Assembly (NCBI GenBank): GCA_017547385.1
Contig: JAFYPU010000013.1
Span: 1 to 51,624, forward strand
Length of the DNA stretch: 51,624 nt
Origin: Bacteroidaceae bacterium
GTDB taxonomy: Bacteria > Bacteroidota > Bacteroidia > Bacteroidales > Bacteroidaceae
Direction: 5' to 3'
Under the pieces are notes generated by a model. It saw nothing but the letters and a program-made list of their open reading frames with translations, was not told the origin of the DNA and searched no databases. How positions within the stretch are numbered: the stretch's first letter is position 1; every line of letters starts with the position of its first letter. Made by a program: the position numbers and the translations under genes. Below, one piece after another: positions 1 to 9,711 of this stretch.

Positions 1-142
1 GAGAAATACAAAGAATTTGGAGTGTAAACTCAGATAGTATTATCTTTGCCAAGTGTCAACTGCTATAGGCATAAAAAAAAGAAGTGTAAACAGGTATAGT
101 ATTTAAAGTTTAAACTGTCAACTTTTTTCAGTACACCTCAAG
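1..142. repeat. Left copy of 142 bp terminal inverted repeat
   Basis: Bases 1-142 are the reverse complement of 51483-51624, with one mismatch (position 92). The repeat holds degenerate direct repeats with a 31 bp period: AGTGTAAAC at 21, AGTGTCAAC at 52, AGTGTAAAC at 83 and ACTGTCAAC at 114. Several short direct repeats at an end are seen in IS21-like insertion sequences, but no transposase is present, so that identity is inference. The simplest reading is that both ends of the window run into the same side of a multi-copy element. Confidence 0.85.
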
Positions 143-220
143 AAGTCCCATATCTTTGATGACGAAGTGCCTTATCTTTGCCAACGAAGTGCCTTATCTC
201 TGGCAAAGATATGGCACTTC
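142..220. repeat. 22 bp tandem repeats ending in a palindrome
   Basis: Three tandem units of about 22 bp begin GAAGTSCC at 142, 164 and 186. The third runs into its own inverted copy, so 186-220 is an imperfect 35 bp palindrome bounded by GAAGTGCC and GGCACTTC. Units one and two contain TATCTTTG, a match to the Bacteroidetes -7 box, and the palindrome contains it on the minus strand (204-211). From 221 to 463 I see no gene, only AT-rich leader sequence for the next gene. Confidence 0.7.
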
Positions 221-370
221 AAAAAGCCTGTTTTGTGGGTTTTCCTTTGTAGTTGATTTCTTAGTTTGAAAAGCCCCAAATTCCATCTAAGGTTTGTCAA
301 AATCTGTGTATAAAAAACCGAAATTGGTATATTTTCATGTTATTCATCTCAAAAGTATTTACAAAACAAC

Positions 371-378
371 TAAATTTG
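371..378 (+). promoter_or_regulatory. Possible -7 box for the M60 peptidase gene
   Basis: TAAATTTG matches the Bacteroidetes TAnnTTTG -7 element and lies 85 bases before the ATG at 464. I see no convincing TTG at the -33 spacing, so this is a weak call. Confidence 0.4.
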
Positions 379-463
379 CAACGCAAGAATTGTGCACGTT
401 TCGTAAGTGCATAAACATTCATTAAAGTTTAGAATAGAAACAAATAATAAAATTTATAACATT

Positions 464-3400
464 ATGAGAAACACTCATGTGTGGAGGTTCACCCTCCTCA
501 CCGCATTATTTGGCCTTTTAGGGGTAGGTAATGTGTGGGCACAACTCACTTCGCTCGAATTGGGTAAGGTGTACCATTTTACGAATGTTGGCCGAGAAGG
601 CAAGGCATTGGGTGCAACTGCTCCCAGTAGTGTGGGAGGTGTTACTGTCGACAACAGCAACAAATCACAGCTGTGGTATGTGGAAGCAAAGAACGATGCT
701 GGCCACTATGCATTGCGTAACTTGGCTTTCGGTACTTACCTTCAAGGCAATGGGCAGTCTTCTGCTTGGACTTTAGCAAGCACCACTGCATCTGATGACT
801 CTTGGATACAATTGAGCACTGTTGGTAGCAACAACGTCTTTAAGGGGCACACCTATGGTGATTATGGTTTTGCACATATTGACAACAGCAGCAATATTGT
901 AGGCTGGACAACAGGAGCTACATCTACCCAATGGAACATCTCTAAGATTGAAATGTCTGATACCGACATTCAGAATGCGTTAAGCGTGTTCAACAATGTT
1001 GCGACTTATCAGACACACCTTGATGCCATCTTTACAGACAAGTCCTGCACAACTTTGAAGACCAGCTACAACCAAAGCGATGTCAACGCGCTTCCCGAAA
1101 CTTTGCAGAATATGGTGCGCAAGGTTGCGGGTACCACTTCTTGGGAAGAAGCAAATAAAGTTAGCGGTAAGGCAAGTTGGGGCGCTGACTATGCCAAGAA
1201 ATACCGTGTGCAATTGTACGAACCTTATAACGAACCCGAATGCGCTGCGTCTGCATTGGGTTTGAATGCGCATACCAACTTGAATAACCCCACGGGTATC
1301 TTTGCTAACAATGGCGATATCCTCTATGTAATGGTTGAAAGTGAAATCAAGGAAGGTTCTTCTCTCTACCTTTCGTACTACACAGGACACGGCAAGTTGG
1401 GAGGTTACAAGAATGGTTACGAACTCAAACAGGGCTTGAATGTTATTCCTGTATACTACGATGAAAGCAATTTCTGCGTGAACTATGTAGTTCACACTTT
1501 CGACACCTCTAAGGGTAAAGGTAACAAGGCGAAGGCGCGCAAACTCTCAGAGTATGCTCCCATCAAGATTCACATTGAGGGGGGATACATCAATGGTTAC
1601 TACAATAAGATGGGTGATGCCCTTTACCCCGCAGATAAGAATGCTAACTGGGAATACATTGAAGCACGCGCCACTCAAACCGATGTTACTGTTCTTGGTA
1701 AATACATGACGCTGCAGTTTCCATTGTTGGACAAAAATACCGTGAATGATGAGGGTAAACAAAATAAAGGGCTTGCCACTTATTTTAACGAAGAGGTAAA
1801 AGTAGAAGACTGTATCAATGAATGGGACAATGTAATGCTTTGGGAGCGCCTTTTGTTGGGCGTGTTGAGTGAAGGCACCATTCAAGCAGAAGCAAAGGAG
1901 TCCCCTTATTCTGTAACTCAAACCAAGAAGGTTTTTGAATACACAGGTGGAGACGGAGATTTTGAGAGTGATTATAGTGATTACTACAATGTTCACGGTC
2001 TCTCATTCGGTACGTCTTACAATTACATGTACGGTGGTTGGGACCACTGCGGTTACAACTTCAATACTATGGGCGGTGTCATCAAAGACCTTCCTACAAG
2101 TTCGGGTTCTCACTGGGGACCGGCGCACGAAATTGGTCACCAGCACCAAGGGCTCTTGAATATGCGCGGGCTTACGGAAGTTACCAACAACCTCTTTGCC
2201 AATGTGGTGTTGTGGTATTTCGGTGAAACCACTTCTCGCTACAATGGCTCTGAAGGTGCGTTGAGCGAAGTGTTGAAACAGTTTAACGCTGAAGACACAG
2301 ACTTCTTCAGCAACAACATTTGGTCGCAGACCATCATGTATTACAAGCTCTTCTTGTACTACCATGTCTTAGGCCACAACACCAAGTTCTATCCCCGCCT
2401 CTTCGAAATGCTCCGTCAGGACCCCATGACGATTGGATATGATCAGGACGGTAGCAAGTGTTTGATGCATTTCTATAAGAAGTGTTGTGAAGCCGCGGGC
2501 GAAGATCTCACAGAATTCTTCCGTGCACACGGTTTCTTTGAAGTGATGAACAACCGCTTGGTGGGCGACTATTCTAATGCTGTCTACAACTTAACACAGA
2601 CACAAATTGATGCAGCGATAGCAGAGGTTAAAGCAAAGAAATACCCAGAAAATATTTCTGTGCTCTTCATTACCGATGCTACGGGTGAAACTATCCAAAG
2701 CCATAAGGGTGATAACCTTGAGAAGTATGGAGAAACTACGGTTTGTGCTGAAGTGGGTTGTTATGCAAACTTCAATACCAATACAGAAGCCAACTACACT
2801 TATAGCATTTCGGGCAACACCGTAACCATGGAAGGTTCGGGCGGCGTTGGTTTCGCTATCCTCAACGAGAAGGGCGAACTCATTGGTTTCTCGGATAAGA
2901 AGACCTTTGAGATTTCTAACGAAACAGCTGCCGCAATTGCTTCAGGTAAGGCTTCCGTCGTAACCCTTAATGCAGACAATACACCTGTTGCCGCCACCAA
3001 CGTTATGGATACTGACAATACGGAGGCAAAGTATGAATTGTTGGGCGAATTGTTAGGCAGTGCAAAGCAACTTCTTGACCTTTCGGATGAAACAGGAAGA
3101 AAGGTGGGTTACTATAGAGCTTCTTCTTTAACCAATTTGCAAGAAGCATACGAATCAGCAAAGGCTGTTTACGATGCTCAAACCATTGCAGCTTATACTT
3201 CAGTGTATGATGTGCTCTATCAAGAATATGCAAACTTGATTAACAACGATTACGCGCGTGTCAATATTACAGAAGGATATGCTTATCGTTTGACCAACAA
3301 AGCTTATCCTGGTCGCAGTATGAGTGTTAAAACCGCTGAGGGCAATAATAAGAATGAGATGATAGGTCTTACAACGGCTAATGAAGACGCTCAACTTTGG

Positions 3401-6400
3401 TATTTCGAAGCGGGTGCATCTCCTGGCACCTACTATCTCAAGAACAAGGCTACAGGTTTATACCCTGGTAATGTTAGTACGGGTGCTGTATTAAAAGCTG
3501 ACAAGAGCGATAAGACTACTGACAACGGTGCTCACGCGTACCGCCTTCAGAACATGGGTAATGGTGTATTCGCCCTCGTGGGAGGAACTGGTTTGCACTG
3601 TTCTGCTTCTCAAAGTTACAACATCGTAGGTTGGGGAACTGACGCTGATGCGACACAGTGGTACATCACAGCAGAAGTGGTAGACGAAACCCTTGAAGCA
3701 CGCTTGAAGTTGGAAGAAACCATTGCTAAGACTGAAGTGCTTGTTAATGAAATGGCGGAAGTGAAAATTAAGGGTCGTGCTCTCGATTTAACTACTTGCA
3801 CCATTACGTCTAACACACCCGAAACAGGTCACGAAACAAAATACTTGGTTGATGGTAACCCCACCACATTCTTCCATACGAATTGGACGGGAGCGGCTAT
3901 CAGTGAGAACCACAACTTTATCATTGACTTGGGCGAAGGGAATAGTTTAGAGCAATTTGCATTCAATTATATTACGCTCCCCACTTCTGCTTATAACGTA
4001 GATGCTCCCAAAGCGATGGTGATTGAGGGTAGTACAGACGGAACTGACTATACTTCTATAACATCTTTGAGTGGACTTCCCACAACAAAGGGCACTACGT
4101 ATGCTTCTACCACCTTGGGAACAAAGGGTACAGCTTACCGTTACCTCCGCTTTAGTGTAACAGATGCTACAGGTGAAAAGTTGGGTAGTTACTATTACTT
4201 TGGTCTTGCGGAATTTGGTCTCACAAATATGCAGACTGAACTTCTTTCCGTAAAGGATGCTTATAGTTCCTCACAAACTGCAATTCTTGATGCCTGCGAC
4301 GGTTTGTATTCGGCTAACCTTGTTTACAACAACGAAACTGCAACACAGGAAGAACTTCAAGCGGCAGCATCCGCATTGAACGCATACTACGAAACCTTGC
4401 TTGAAGCGTACAATGAGAATGCTGGACTTGAAGCCAAGAAGGTGGAACTACAAGCGTTGATTGACAATACGACTACGCTTATCGGTGAGTGTGGTTCTGT
4501 TGTATGCAATGAAGAAACTACTCCTCAATTGAATACTTCAGCTGCGCCTTATAAACTTTCGGATAACAATGGTGCAAGTCAAGGATCTTTGGATAAGTTG
4601 TATGACGGTAAACAAGGTGAAGCATATAGTTACACGAGTAGTTGGGGCGGTACTCCTACCCAAGCTTCTTATTTGCAGGTAGATTTGGGTACGGGCAAAG
4701 AATTGGAAGAACTTATCTTTACGTTCACCAACCGCAATGAAGGTAATGCACCAACTCCCACAGAAATCGTGGTGAGCGCAAGTGCGGATGGCAATACATT
4801 CACTCCCCTTGCTACTTATACGTCTGAGGAAGCCAACTGGCCACCTGCTGCAAATAATCAAAACATTGCGGCTACAAAGTGGACATCTCCCGTAATTAAG
4901 GCAACTTCTGCCTGCCGCTACTGGCGCTTTACGGTTACGAAGTCACAACGCAATAGTGGAGGTGAGACCAATGCTAATGGTATTTACCACTTCGGTATCT
5001 CTGAATTCGGTATTGTTATCCCCGCAAGTTGCAAGGTAACAGTTAACGAAGGCATGGGCGGAGTGACAAAAGAACTCCTCTTGGCGACCTACGATGAAAA
5101 CCAAGAAGCAAAATCTACTCTCACTTATGCTACTACCGAAGCGCAACTCGATAAGGCAATTGCGAATTTGCAGGCGCAGTATGATGCTTTGGAAGCAGCA
5201 AAGAGTGTTGTTGATAAGTCAGGGTTGATTCAGTTGATTGAGACTGCAACAACGAGACTGGGTGAATGTGGTACCGTTACTCCTAACGGTGATGTTCTTG
5301 ATGTTACCCTCAACGAGCAAGCGGGTAGTGTGAATAAGAACATGCTCCGCGATCTTTACAGCGCCATCGAAAATGCACAGGGAGTAATAGACAACACTAA
5401 AGCTACGCAGGAAGAAGTTGATGCTGAAATAGCTGAACTGACGGCGCAGATTGAAGTAGTTCAAACAGCAAAGAACAGTACTGCGAAGGCTGACCTCAAG
5501 ACGGCTATTGATGACGCACAAACTGCTATTGATGCATGTACTTCAAGCATCACAAAGGATGGTGATGCATACACTGTAGAATGGAAGTCAGAAACTGCCG
5601 GTGACGTGGACAAGGCGACGCTCATCGCTGCTTACGAAGCATTTGTTCAAGCAAATGCGGTTTACAACGGTGATGCATCTGCGGTTAGCGAGTATCAAGT
5701 AGCGAAGGAAGCTTTGAATACTCTCATTGCCACTTTGAATGAATATAAAGAAGGCTATCATAAGGCGCAGCTCAAGTCTATGGTTGACTTATTGACTGCC
5801 CTCATTGAAAAATGCAATACTGAAGGTCAGGGCGACTTGACTGCAGGTATGCTTGAAGAAATGGTTCAAATAAATGAAACCGCAACAGCATATCTTACTC
5901 AGGAATTTGCCACTCACGAAGTTCTTGTAAGTACCATCCAAGGTGCAATCTCTGACATTGAGACTAACTATCCTACATGGTCTGCCGCACAGCAATCTAC
6001 TGCAAAGCAAGATCTCCTCGCAAAGATTGAACAATTGCAGAATTTGATTGATGAGTGTCGTGCCACCGGAACGAAGACCATTACTACGGATGTTCCTTGT
6101 GCCTTGCAGACAACGTCTCCCAACGCACCATTCTACCTTTCAACAAATGCAACAGACTCTGAAGGTGTGATATTCAACCTCGTGGATGGTAAGATGAACA
6201 CATTCTTCCAGACAAAGAGTGGTGTTGGAGAAGAACATTACCTTTTGGTGGATGCTGGTGATGGCAATGCGTTGAAGAAATTCAAGTTCTCTTATCGAAC
6301 CAACAAGAGTTTCTTCCCTTACACGATTGTGGTGTATGGTAGCAACGACAATACCAACTTCATACCGCTTGCAACCAAATTCTCAAAGGATGATAATGTG

Positions 6401-7447
6401 AATCCCTTGCCTACAAGCGCAGACCAACTTTGGATATCCTCTGAGATTGTTTCCGAAACTGCTTACCGCTACTTACGTTTCAATGTTACGGAATTAGGAC
6501 TTGCATTGAATGTTGACGGCGATAAGGAAATTGATACGTCTAAGGGAGAACAGCTCAGCAATAAGTACAGGAATTCTTTGGCTTCTTCAAATGCTACACC
6601 CTCTCAGGTGGTTGAGTGTTGCTTTGCGATGTCAGAATTTGACTTAATAAGTAGAGTCGACGTAGAGGGTGTTACAGAAGATCAAATTACTCCTGCGGAG
6701 GAGGCTATCGCTGAAGCCAATGATTTGGCAAACAATTCTGCGAATGCTACTGAGTTGAGTGAAATGAAGACTACTCTTCAAACTTCGTACGATGCACTCA
6801 ATGCTGCATACCTTGCTGCTTCACAACGTATTCAAGTAACTCTCACCACAACTGATGCAAAGAGAGACGAACTCCTTAGCGGTATTGAGTTTGGTCAGAC
6901 GATTGGTACGTTCAGTGTGCCTTATGCAACGGTAATTCCCGAAGGTGTTACTGCTTATTATGCTGAACAGGATTATGAAGGCGGAACTGTTTCGCTTACC
7001 CCTATTGAAGAAGGCATGGCGCTTCCTGCTGAACAGGGCGTAATTCTTATGGGTGAAGTTGGTGTAAATACTGTGATGTTCATCCCCGCTACAGATGAAA
7101 CGGAGGCGGATTTGAGTGCGAATACGTTCTCTCACTCTGCGACTTCTTCCGTAGTTATGGAAAGCAATGACTATATTTTGGCCAACGGAGGTCAAGGTAT
7201 TGGTTTCTATAAGGCAAAACAAGGTTCTACACTCAAGCAAGGAAAGGCCTTCTTCCGTCTCCCTGCTGGTGCAGCTCCTTTGAGCCTCGTCTTGAAGTTT
7301 GGTGGCAACACTACTGACATTGACATCATTGGAACGGACATGAATAACGTAGATGAGCCTATATTCGATATTTATGGTCGTCAAGTTACCCAAATCTTAA
7401 AGGGCCGTGTTTACATCAAGAATGGTAAAAAGTTTATCGCTAAGTAA
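464..7447 (+). CDS. Giant secreted M60 (enhancin-like) zinc metallopeptidase with discoidin modules
   Basis: A 2327-residue secreted protein. I start it at ATG 464 because a clear signal peptide begins there and ends near VWAQ; an upstream in-frame ATG at 407 would only add a polar tail. Modules in approximate order: a ricin-like domain (30-165), the M60 peptidase region (250-760) with the zinc motif HEIGH at 555-559 and a candidate third ligand Glu572, a second ricin-like domain (930-1070), three F5/8 type C (discoidin) domains near 1100-1255, 1340-1520 and 1865-2060 separated by helical FIVAR-like stretches, and a sorting tail ending NGKKFIAK. M60 enzymes of gut commensals cleave mucin-type glycoproteins, so a host or dietary glycoprotein substrate is likely; the exact target is not visible. 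It is unusually long for the family because of the repeated binding modules. It stands alone except for the small protein just downstream. Confidence 0.9.
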   Translation: MRNTHVWRFTLLTALFGLLGVGNVWAQLTSLELGKVYHFTNVGREGKALGATAPSSVGGVTVDNSNKSQLWYVEAKNDAGHYALRNLAFGTYLQGNGQSSAWTLASTTASDDSWIQLSTVGSNNVFKGHTYGDYGFAHIDNSSNIVGWTTGATSTQWNISKIEMSDTDIQNALSVFNNVATYQTHLDAIFTDKSCTTLKTSYNQSDVNALPETLQNMVRKVAGTTSWEEANKVSGKASWGADYAKKYRVQLYEPYNEPECAASALGLNAHTNLNNPTGIFANNGDILYVMVESEIKEGSSLYLSYYTGHGKLGGYKNGYELKQGLNVIPVYYDESNFCVNYVVHTFDTSKGKGNKAKARKLSEYAPIKIHIEGGYINGYYNKMGDALYPADKNANWEYIEARATQTDVTVLGKYMTLQFPLLDKNTVNDEGKQNKGLATYFNEEVKVEDCINEWDNVMLWERLLLGVLSEGTIQAEAKESPYSVTQTKKVFEYTGGDGDFESDYSDYYNVHGLSFGTSYNYMYGGWDHCGYNFNTMGGVIKDLPTSSGSHWGPAHEIGHQHQGLLNMRGLTEVTNNLFANVVLWYFGETTSRYNGSEGALSEVLKQFNAEDTDFFSNNIWSQTIMYYKLFLYYHVLGHNTKFYPRLFEMLRQDPMTIGYDQDGSKCLMHFYKKCCEAAGEDLTEFFRAHGFFEVMNNRLVGDYSNAVYNLTQTQIDAAIAEVKAKKYPENISVLFITDATGETIQSHKGDNLEKYGETTVCAEVGCYANFNTNTEANYTYSISGNTVTMEGSGGVGFAILNEKGELIGFSDKKTFEISNETAAAIASGKASVVTLNADNTPVAATNVMDTDNTEAKYELLGELLGSAKQLLDLSDETGRKVGYYRASSLTNLQEAYESAKAVYDAQTIAAYTSVYDVLYQEYANLINNDYARVNITEGYAYRLTNKAYPGRSMSVKTAEGNNKNEMIGLTTANEDAQLWYFEAGASPGTYYLKNKATGLYPGNVSTGAVLKADKSDKTTDNGAHAYRLQNMGNGVFALVGGTGLHCSASQSYNIVGWGTDADATQWYITAEVVDETLEARLKLEETIAKTEVLVNEMAEVKIKGRALDLTTCTITSNTPETGHETKYLVDGNPTTFFHTNWTGAAISENHNFIIDLGEGNSLEQFAFNYITLPTSAYNVDAPKAMVIEGSTDGTDYTSITSLSGLPTTKGTTYASTTLGTKGTAYRYLRFSVTDATGEKLGSYYYFGLAEFGLTNMQTELLSVKDAYSSSQTAILDACDGLYSANLVYNNETATQEELQAAASALNAYYETLLEAYNENAGLEAKKVELQALIDNTTTLIGECGSVVCNEETTPQLNTSAAPYKLSDNNGASQGSLDKLYDGKQGEAYSYTSSWGGTPTQASYLQVDLGTGKELEELIFTFTNRNEGNAPTPTEIVVSASADGNTFTPLATYTSEEANWPPAANNQNIAATKWTSPVIKATSACRYWRFTVTKSQRNSGGETNANGIYHFGISEFGIVIPASCKVTVNEGMGGVTKELLLATYDENQEAKSTLTYATTEAQLDKAIANLQAQYDALEAAKSVVDKSGLIQLIETATTRLGECGTVTPNGDVLDVTLNEQAGSVNKNMLRDLYSAIENAQGVIDNTKATQEEVDAEIAELTAQIEVVQTAKNSTAKADLKTAIDDAQTAIDACTSSITKDGDAYTVEWKSETAGDVDKATLIAAYEAFVQANAVYNGDASAVSEYQVAKEALNTLIATLNEYKEGYHKAQLKSMVDLLTALIEKCNTEGQGDLTAGMLEEMVQINETATAYLTQEFATHEVLVSTIQGAISDIETNYPTWSAAQQSTAKQDLLAKIEQLQNLIDECRATGTKTITTDVPCALQTTSPNAPFYLSTNATDSEGVIFNLVDGKMNTFFQTKSGVGEEHYLLVDAGDGNALKKFKFSYRTNKSFFPYTIVVYGSNDNTNFIPLATKFSKDDNVNPLPTSADQLWISSEIVSETAYRYLRFNVTELGLALNVDGDKEIDTSKGEQLSNKYRNSLASSNATPSQVVECCFAMSEFDLISRVDVEGVTEDQITPAEEAIAEANDLANNSANATELSEMKTTLQTSYDALNAAYLAASQRIQVTLTTTDAKRDELLSGIEFGQTIGTFSVPYATVIPEGVTAYYAEQDYEGGTVSLTPIEEGMALPAEQGVILMGEVGVNTVMFIPATDETEADLSANTFSHSATSSVVMESNDYILANGGQGIGFYKAKQGSTLKQGKAFFRLPAGAAPLSLVLKFGGNTTDIDIIGTDMNNVDEPIFDIYGRQVTQILKGRVYIKNGKKFIAK

Positions 7448-7471
7448 TAAAATAATTAATCGTTAGATTGC

Positions 7472-7648
7472 ATGAAGAAAACATATATTATCCCTTGTCT
7501 TGAGGTCGTTGAATTCTCTGTAGAGAACATTGTTGCCGTTTCCGTAGGTACGGGAGATGGCTCGGAAGATGCGGGTGGAGCACTCTCCAAAAAACGAGGC
7601 ATCAATGCCAGTAGTGAATCCGATATTTGGAGCAATATGCAGAAATAA
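7472..7648 (+). CDS. 58-residue small protein of Bacteroidales MKKxYxxP type
   Basis: A short reading frame of 58 codons begins MKKTYIIPCLEVVEF and ends SDIWSNMQK. It starts 24 bases after the stop of the M60 gene and is closed by a strong terminator at 7662, so it is probably cotranscribed with it. The plan is conserved-looking: a Lys-rich start, a short hydrophobic stretch around residues 12-25 (VVEFSVENIVAVSVG), a Gly/Ser-rich middle and an acidic DIW near the end. I know similar short proteins in Bacteroidales, usually annotated as hypothetical; the function is unknown. A precursor peptide or a partner of the secreted enzyme are both possible, but neither is shown. Confidence 0.65.
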   Translation: MKKTYIIPCLEVVEFSVENIVAVSVGTGDGSEDAGGALSKKRGINASSESDIWSNMQK

Positions 7649-7661
7649 ATACTGATTGAAG

Positions 7662-7699
7662 AGAGGGCAGCCAATGCGGATTGGTTGCCCTCTCTTTTG
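7662..7699 (+). terminator. Rho-independent terminator after the small protein
   Basis: A 14 bp stem (7662-7675 with 7680-7693, one G-T pair) closes a 4-base loop and is followed by TCTTTT. It ends the M60 and small-protein unit. Confidence 0.85.
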
Positions 7700-7747
7700 A
7701 TGTAAGAATTTTAGTTCCCAACATTGTTTGTTAATGATACTTATCAC

Positions 7748-7799
7748 AAAAGCAGACGAGCCACCATCGTGGCTCGTCTGCTTTTGTCGTTTTTTTGCT
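7748..7799. terminator. Bidirectional terminator, perfect 17 bp stem
   Basis: AAAAGCAGACGAGCCAC (7748-7764) pairs perfectly with 7769-7785 around a 4-base loop. T-rich tracts follow on both strands. It terminates the DUF3467 gene on the minus strand. Confidence 0.85.
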
Positions 7800-7806
7800 T
7801 GTGATT

Positions 7807-8145
7807 TTATGCTTTGCCTTCGGGGATACCAAAAGGAGTGGCTGTGCGTCCACCGCCTTGCTGAGGCTCACTGCCGGGCAGGTTGATGGTGCCGAATGCC
7901 TTTTCATACTTGATGATGTTGTCCTGCAAAGCAAAGAGCAAGCGTTTCGCATGCTCGGGAGCCAATACGATGCGGCTTTTCACGTTGGCTTTGGGCACAC
8001 CGGGAAGCACCCGGATGAAGTCGAGCACTACTTCTGCGCTTGAATGAGTGATGATGGCCAAGTTGGCATAGATACCATCGGCTACTTCAGGCGACAACTC
8101 GATTTGCAGTTGTCCTTCTTTGTTGGCATTGTTTTGATGACTCAT
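7807..8145 (-). CDS. DUF3467 family protein
   Basis: A 112-residue soluble protein. I place the start at ATG 8145 (MSHQNNANKEGQ); a longer frame adds 15 residues from within the promoter repeat. The core (LQIELSPEVADGIYANLAII, then a hydrophobic stretch, then SRIVLAPEHAKRLLFALQDN near residues 65-85) fits the DUF3467 family, common and short in Bacteroidetes and of unknown function. The tail is Gly/Pro rich (GSEPQQGGGRTATPFG). It is transcribed alone, away from ompA, from a promoter inside a foldback repeat, and ends at the strong terminator at 7748-7799. There is no membrane segment or signal peptide. Confidence 0.85.
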   Translation of the reverse strand: MSHQNNANKEGQLQIELSPEVADGIYANLAIITHSSAEVVLDFIRVLPGVPKANVKSRIVLAPEHAKRLLFALQDNIIKYEKAFGTINLPGSEPQQGGGRTATPFGIPEGKA

Positions 8146-8176
8146 ATTGTTCTTTATTGATAAATGATTTCGCAGC

Positions 8177-8207
8177 CAAAGGTAGTGCAATGCGAATGAA
8201 ATACAAA
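8177..8207 (-). promoter_or_regulatory. Promoter of the DUF3467 gene inside a foldback repeat
   Basis: On the minus strand TTTG (8204-8207), 19 bases, then TACCTTTG (8177-8184) match the Bacteroidetes -33/-7 consensus, 32 bases before the start codon. The box lies in one arm of the foldback repeat at 8177-8252. Confidence 0.7.
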
Positions 8208-8252
8208 GGAAAGCTCACTTTTCTTTTATTTCTGAGCAGCCGCCTACCTTGC
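8177..8252. repeat. Foldback promoter repeat, single copy
   Basis: AAGGTAG (8179-8185) is matched by CTACCTT (8244-8250), with GAAAT and ATTTC pairing further in. It has the same plan as the repeats at 23440 and 41034: promoter box, GCGA-like block, AT-rich centre, GAGC-GCCGCC block, inverted promoter box. Of the rest of the 8146-8519 gap I can explain only the ompA promoter. Confidence 0.65.
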
Positions 8253-8421
8253 GCGTTGGCGAAAGTGTGCAAAACGAGTACTCATGTGATACGTTTTGTT
8301 TCATTTATGCTGATAGGGAGACCGATTTCTTGTGGTTTTTCCTTTTATTCTGTGCACTCTGCCCTACATTTTTGCACATTTAGCCCGTTTTTATGCCTTA
8401 AATGCTGAAAATAAAATGGAT

Positions 8422-8455
8422 TTTGTTGCGAGATTTTGATTTTGTTGTACATTTG
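8422..8455 (+). promoter_or_regulatory. Promoter of the OmpA family gene
   Basis: TTTG (8422-8425), 22 bases, then TACATTTG (8448-8455), the Bacteroidetes promoter pattern, lie 65 bases upstream of ATG 8520. A second TTTG at 8436 is too close to serve as the -33 element. Confidence 0.7.
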
Positions 8456-8519
8456 CAGCAAAATAGCTAAGAATAAAAACTCACTTATTCACTAATAGTT
8501 TTACTAAACAATCACAATT

Positions 8520-9677
8520 ATGAAAAAGTTCTTTATGCTTTTCGTTATGGGCGCAGCCGTTCTGACTGCAAGTGCTCAGCACTCCGTAACAAATCACAAG
8601 TTCTTTGACAACTGGTCAATCGGCCTCGTTGGTGGTGGTGTAAATCCTACCAAGGGTAACTTCTTTGATGATACCCGTGCTGTTGGCGGTCTCGAAGTAA
8701 CTAAGCAAATCACTCCGGTGTTCGGTCTCGCTTTCCAAGGCGTATCTGGTTTCAACACAACCGGTGCTAACACTGTTGTTGACAATGTGAACGCTTCTGT
8801 TCTCGGTAACATCAACTTCAGCAACTGGTTTGCCGGTTACAAGGGTAAACCCCGTTTGTTCGAAGTAGAAGGTGTTGTTGGTGTTGGTTTCAACCACTAT
8901 TTTGGTGACAACGATCGTTTCACTGCTGTTGATCCCGCTCTCTGCTCTGGTAACACTTTCACCGGTAAGCTCGGTTTGAACCTCAACTTCAACCTCGGTA
9001 AGAAGAAGGCTTGGACAGTTGGTCTGAAGCCCGCTATCGTTTACGATCTCGAAGGTGCTCGTGGCGACGCTAACACTCACGCTCAGTTCAACATCAACCA
9101 CTCTGTTATCGAACTCATGGCCGGTGTTACTTACCACTTCAAGACCAGCAACGGTCAGCACTACTTCACTAAGATTAAGGAATACGACCAAGCAGAAGTT
9201 GACGGCTTGAACGCTCAGATCAACGCTCTCCGTGGCGACCTCAACAACAAGAACGGTCAGCTCGACGCTGCCGGTAAGAAGATCCGCGACCTCCAGGCTC
9301 AGGTTAACGAACTCCGCAACCGCAAGCCCGTTGTTCAGACTGTTGAAAGCAACGTTAAGTCTCTCGAAAGCATCGTTACTTTCCGTCAGGGCAAGACTGT
9401 TATCGACGCTTCTCAGCTCCCCAACGTTGAGCGCATCGCTACTTACTTGAAGAACCACGCAGACGCTAAGGTTGTTATCAAGGGTTATGCTTCTCCCGAA
9501 GGTCCCCTCGATCTCAACAACCGTTTGGCTAAGCAGCGTGCAGAAGCTGTGAAGAGCATGCTCGTTAAGAAGTATGGCATCGCAGCTGATCGCATCGACG
9601 CTTCTGGTCAGGGCATCGGCGACATGTTCTCTGAACCCGATTGGAACCGCGTAAGCATCGCTACTATCGAACAATAA
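8520..9677 (+). CDS. OmpA family outer membrane protein
   Basis: A 385-residue outer membrane protein. The signal peptide ends at about residue 19 (LTASAQ). Residues 25-215 form the predicted beta-barrel, with alternating Gly/aromatic strands ending YHFKT. Residues 225-270 are a helical linker (NAQINALRGDLNNKNGQLD). Residues 275-385 form the OmpA C-terminal domain that binds peptidoglycan, with the recognisable YASPEGPLDLNNRLAKQRAE block and a final DWNRVSIATIEQ. The protein links the outer membrane to the cell wall and is typically abundant; the codon use is strongly biased, in line with high expression. The gene is monocistronic, with its own promoter and the terminator at 9712. Confidence 0.95.
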   Translation: MKKFFMLFVMGAAVLTASAQHSVTNHKFFDNWSIGLVGGGVNPTKGNFFDDTRAVGGLEVTKQITPVFGLAFQGVSGFNTTGANTVVDNVNASVLGNINFSNWFAGYKGKPRLFEVEGVVGVGFNHYFGDNDRFTAVDPALCSGNTFTGKLGLNLNFNLGKKKAWTVGLKPAIVYDLEGARGDANTHAQFNINHSVIELMAGVTYHFKTSNGQHYFTKIKEYDQAEVDGLNAQINALRGDLNNKNGQLDAAGKKIRDLQAQVNELRNRKPVVQTVESNVKSLESIVTFRQGKTVIDASQLPNVERIATYLKNHADAKVVIKGYASPEGPLDLNNRLAKQRAEAVKSMLVKKYGIAADRIDASGQGIGDMFSEPDWNRVSIATIEQ

Positions 9678-9711
9678 TCATCGTGCAGCTCAGCTGCTGA
9701 TGAGAGATATA

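Noticed and set aside
8616-9674. 352-residue minus-strand frame opposite ompA
   Set aside because: It is a shadow of the strongly biased codons of the ompA gene on the other strand.
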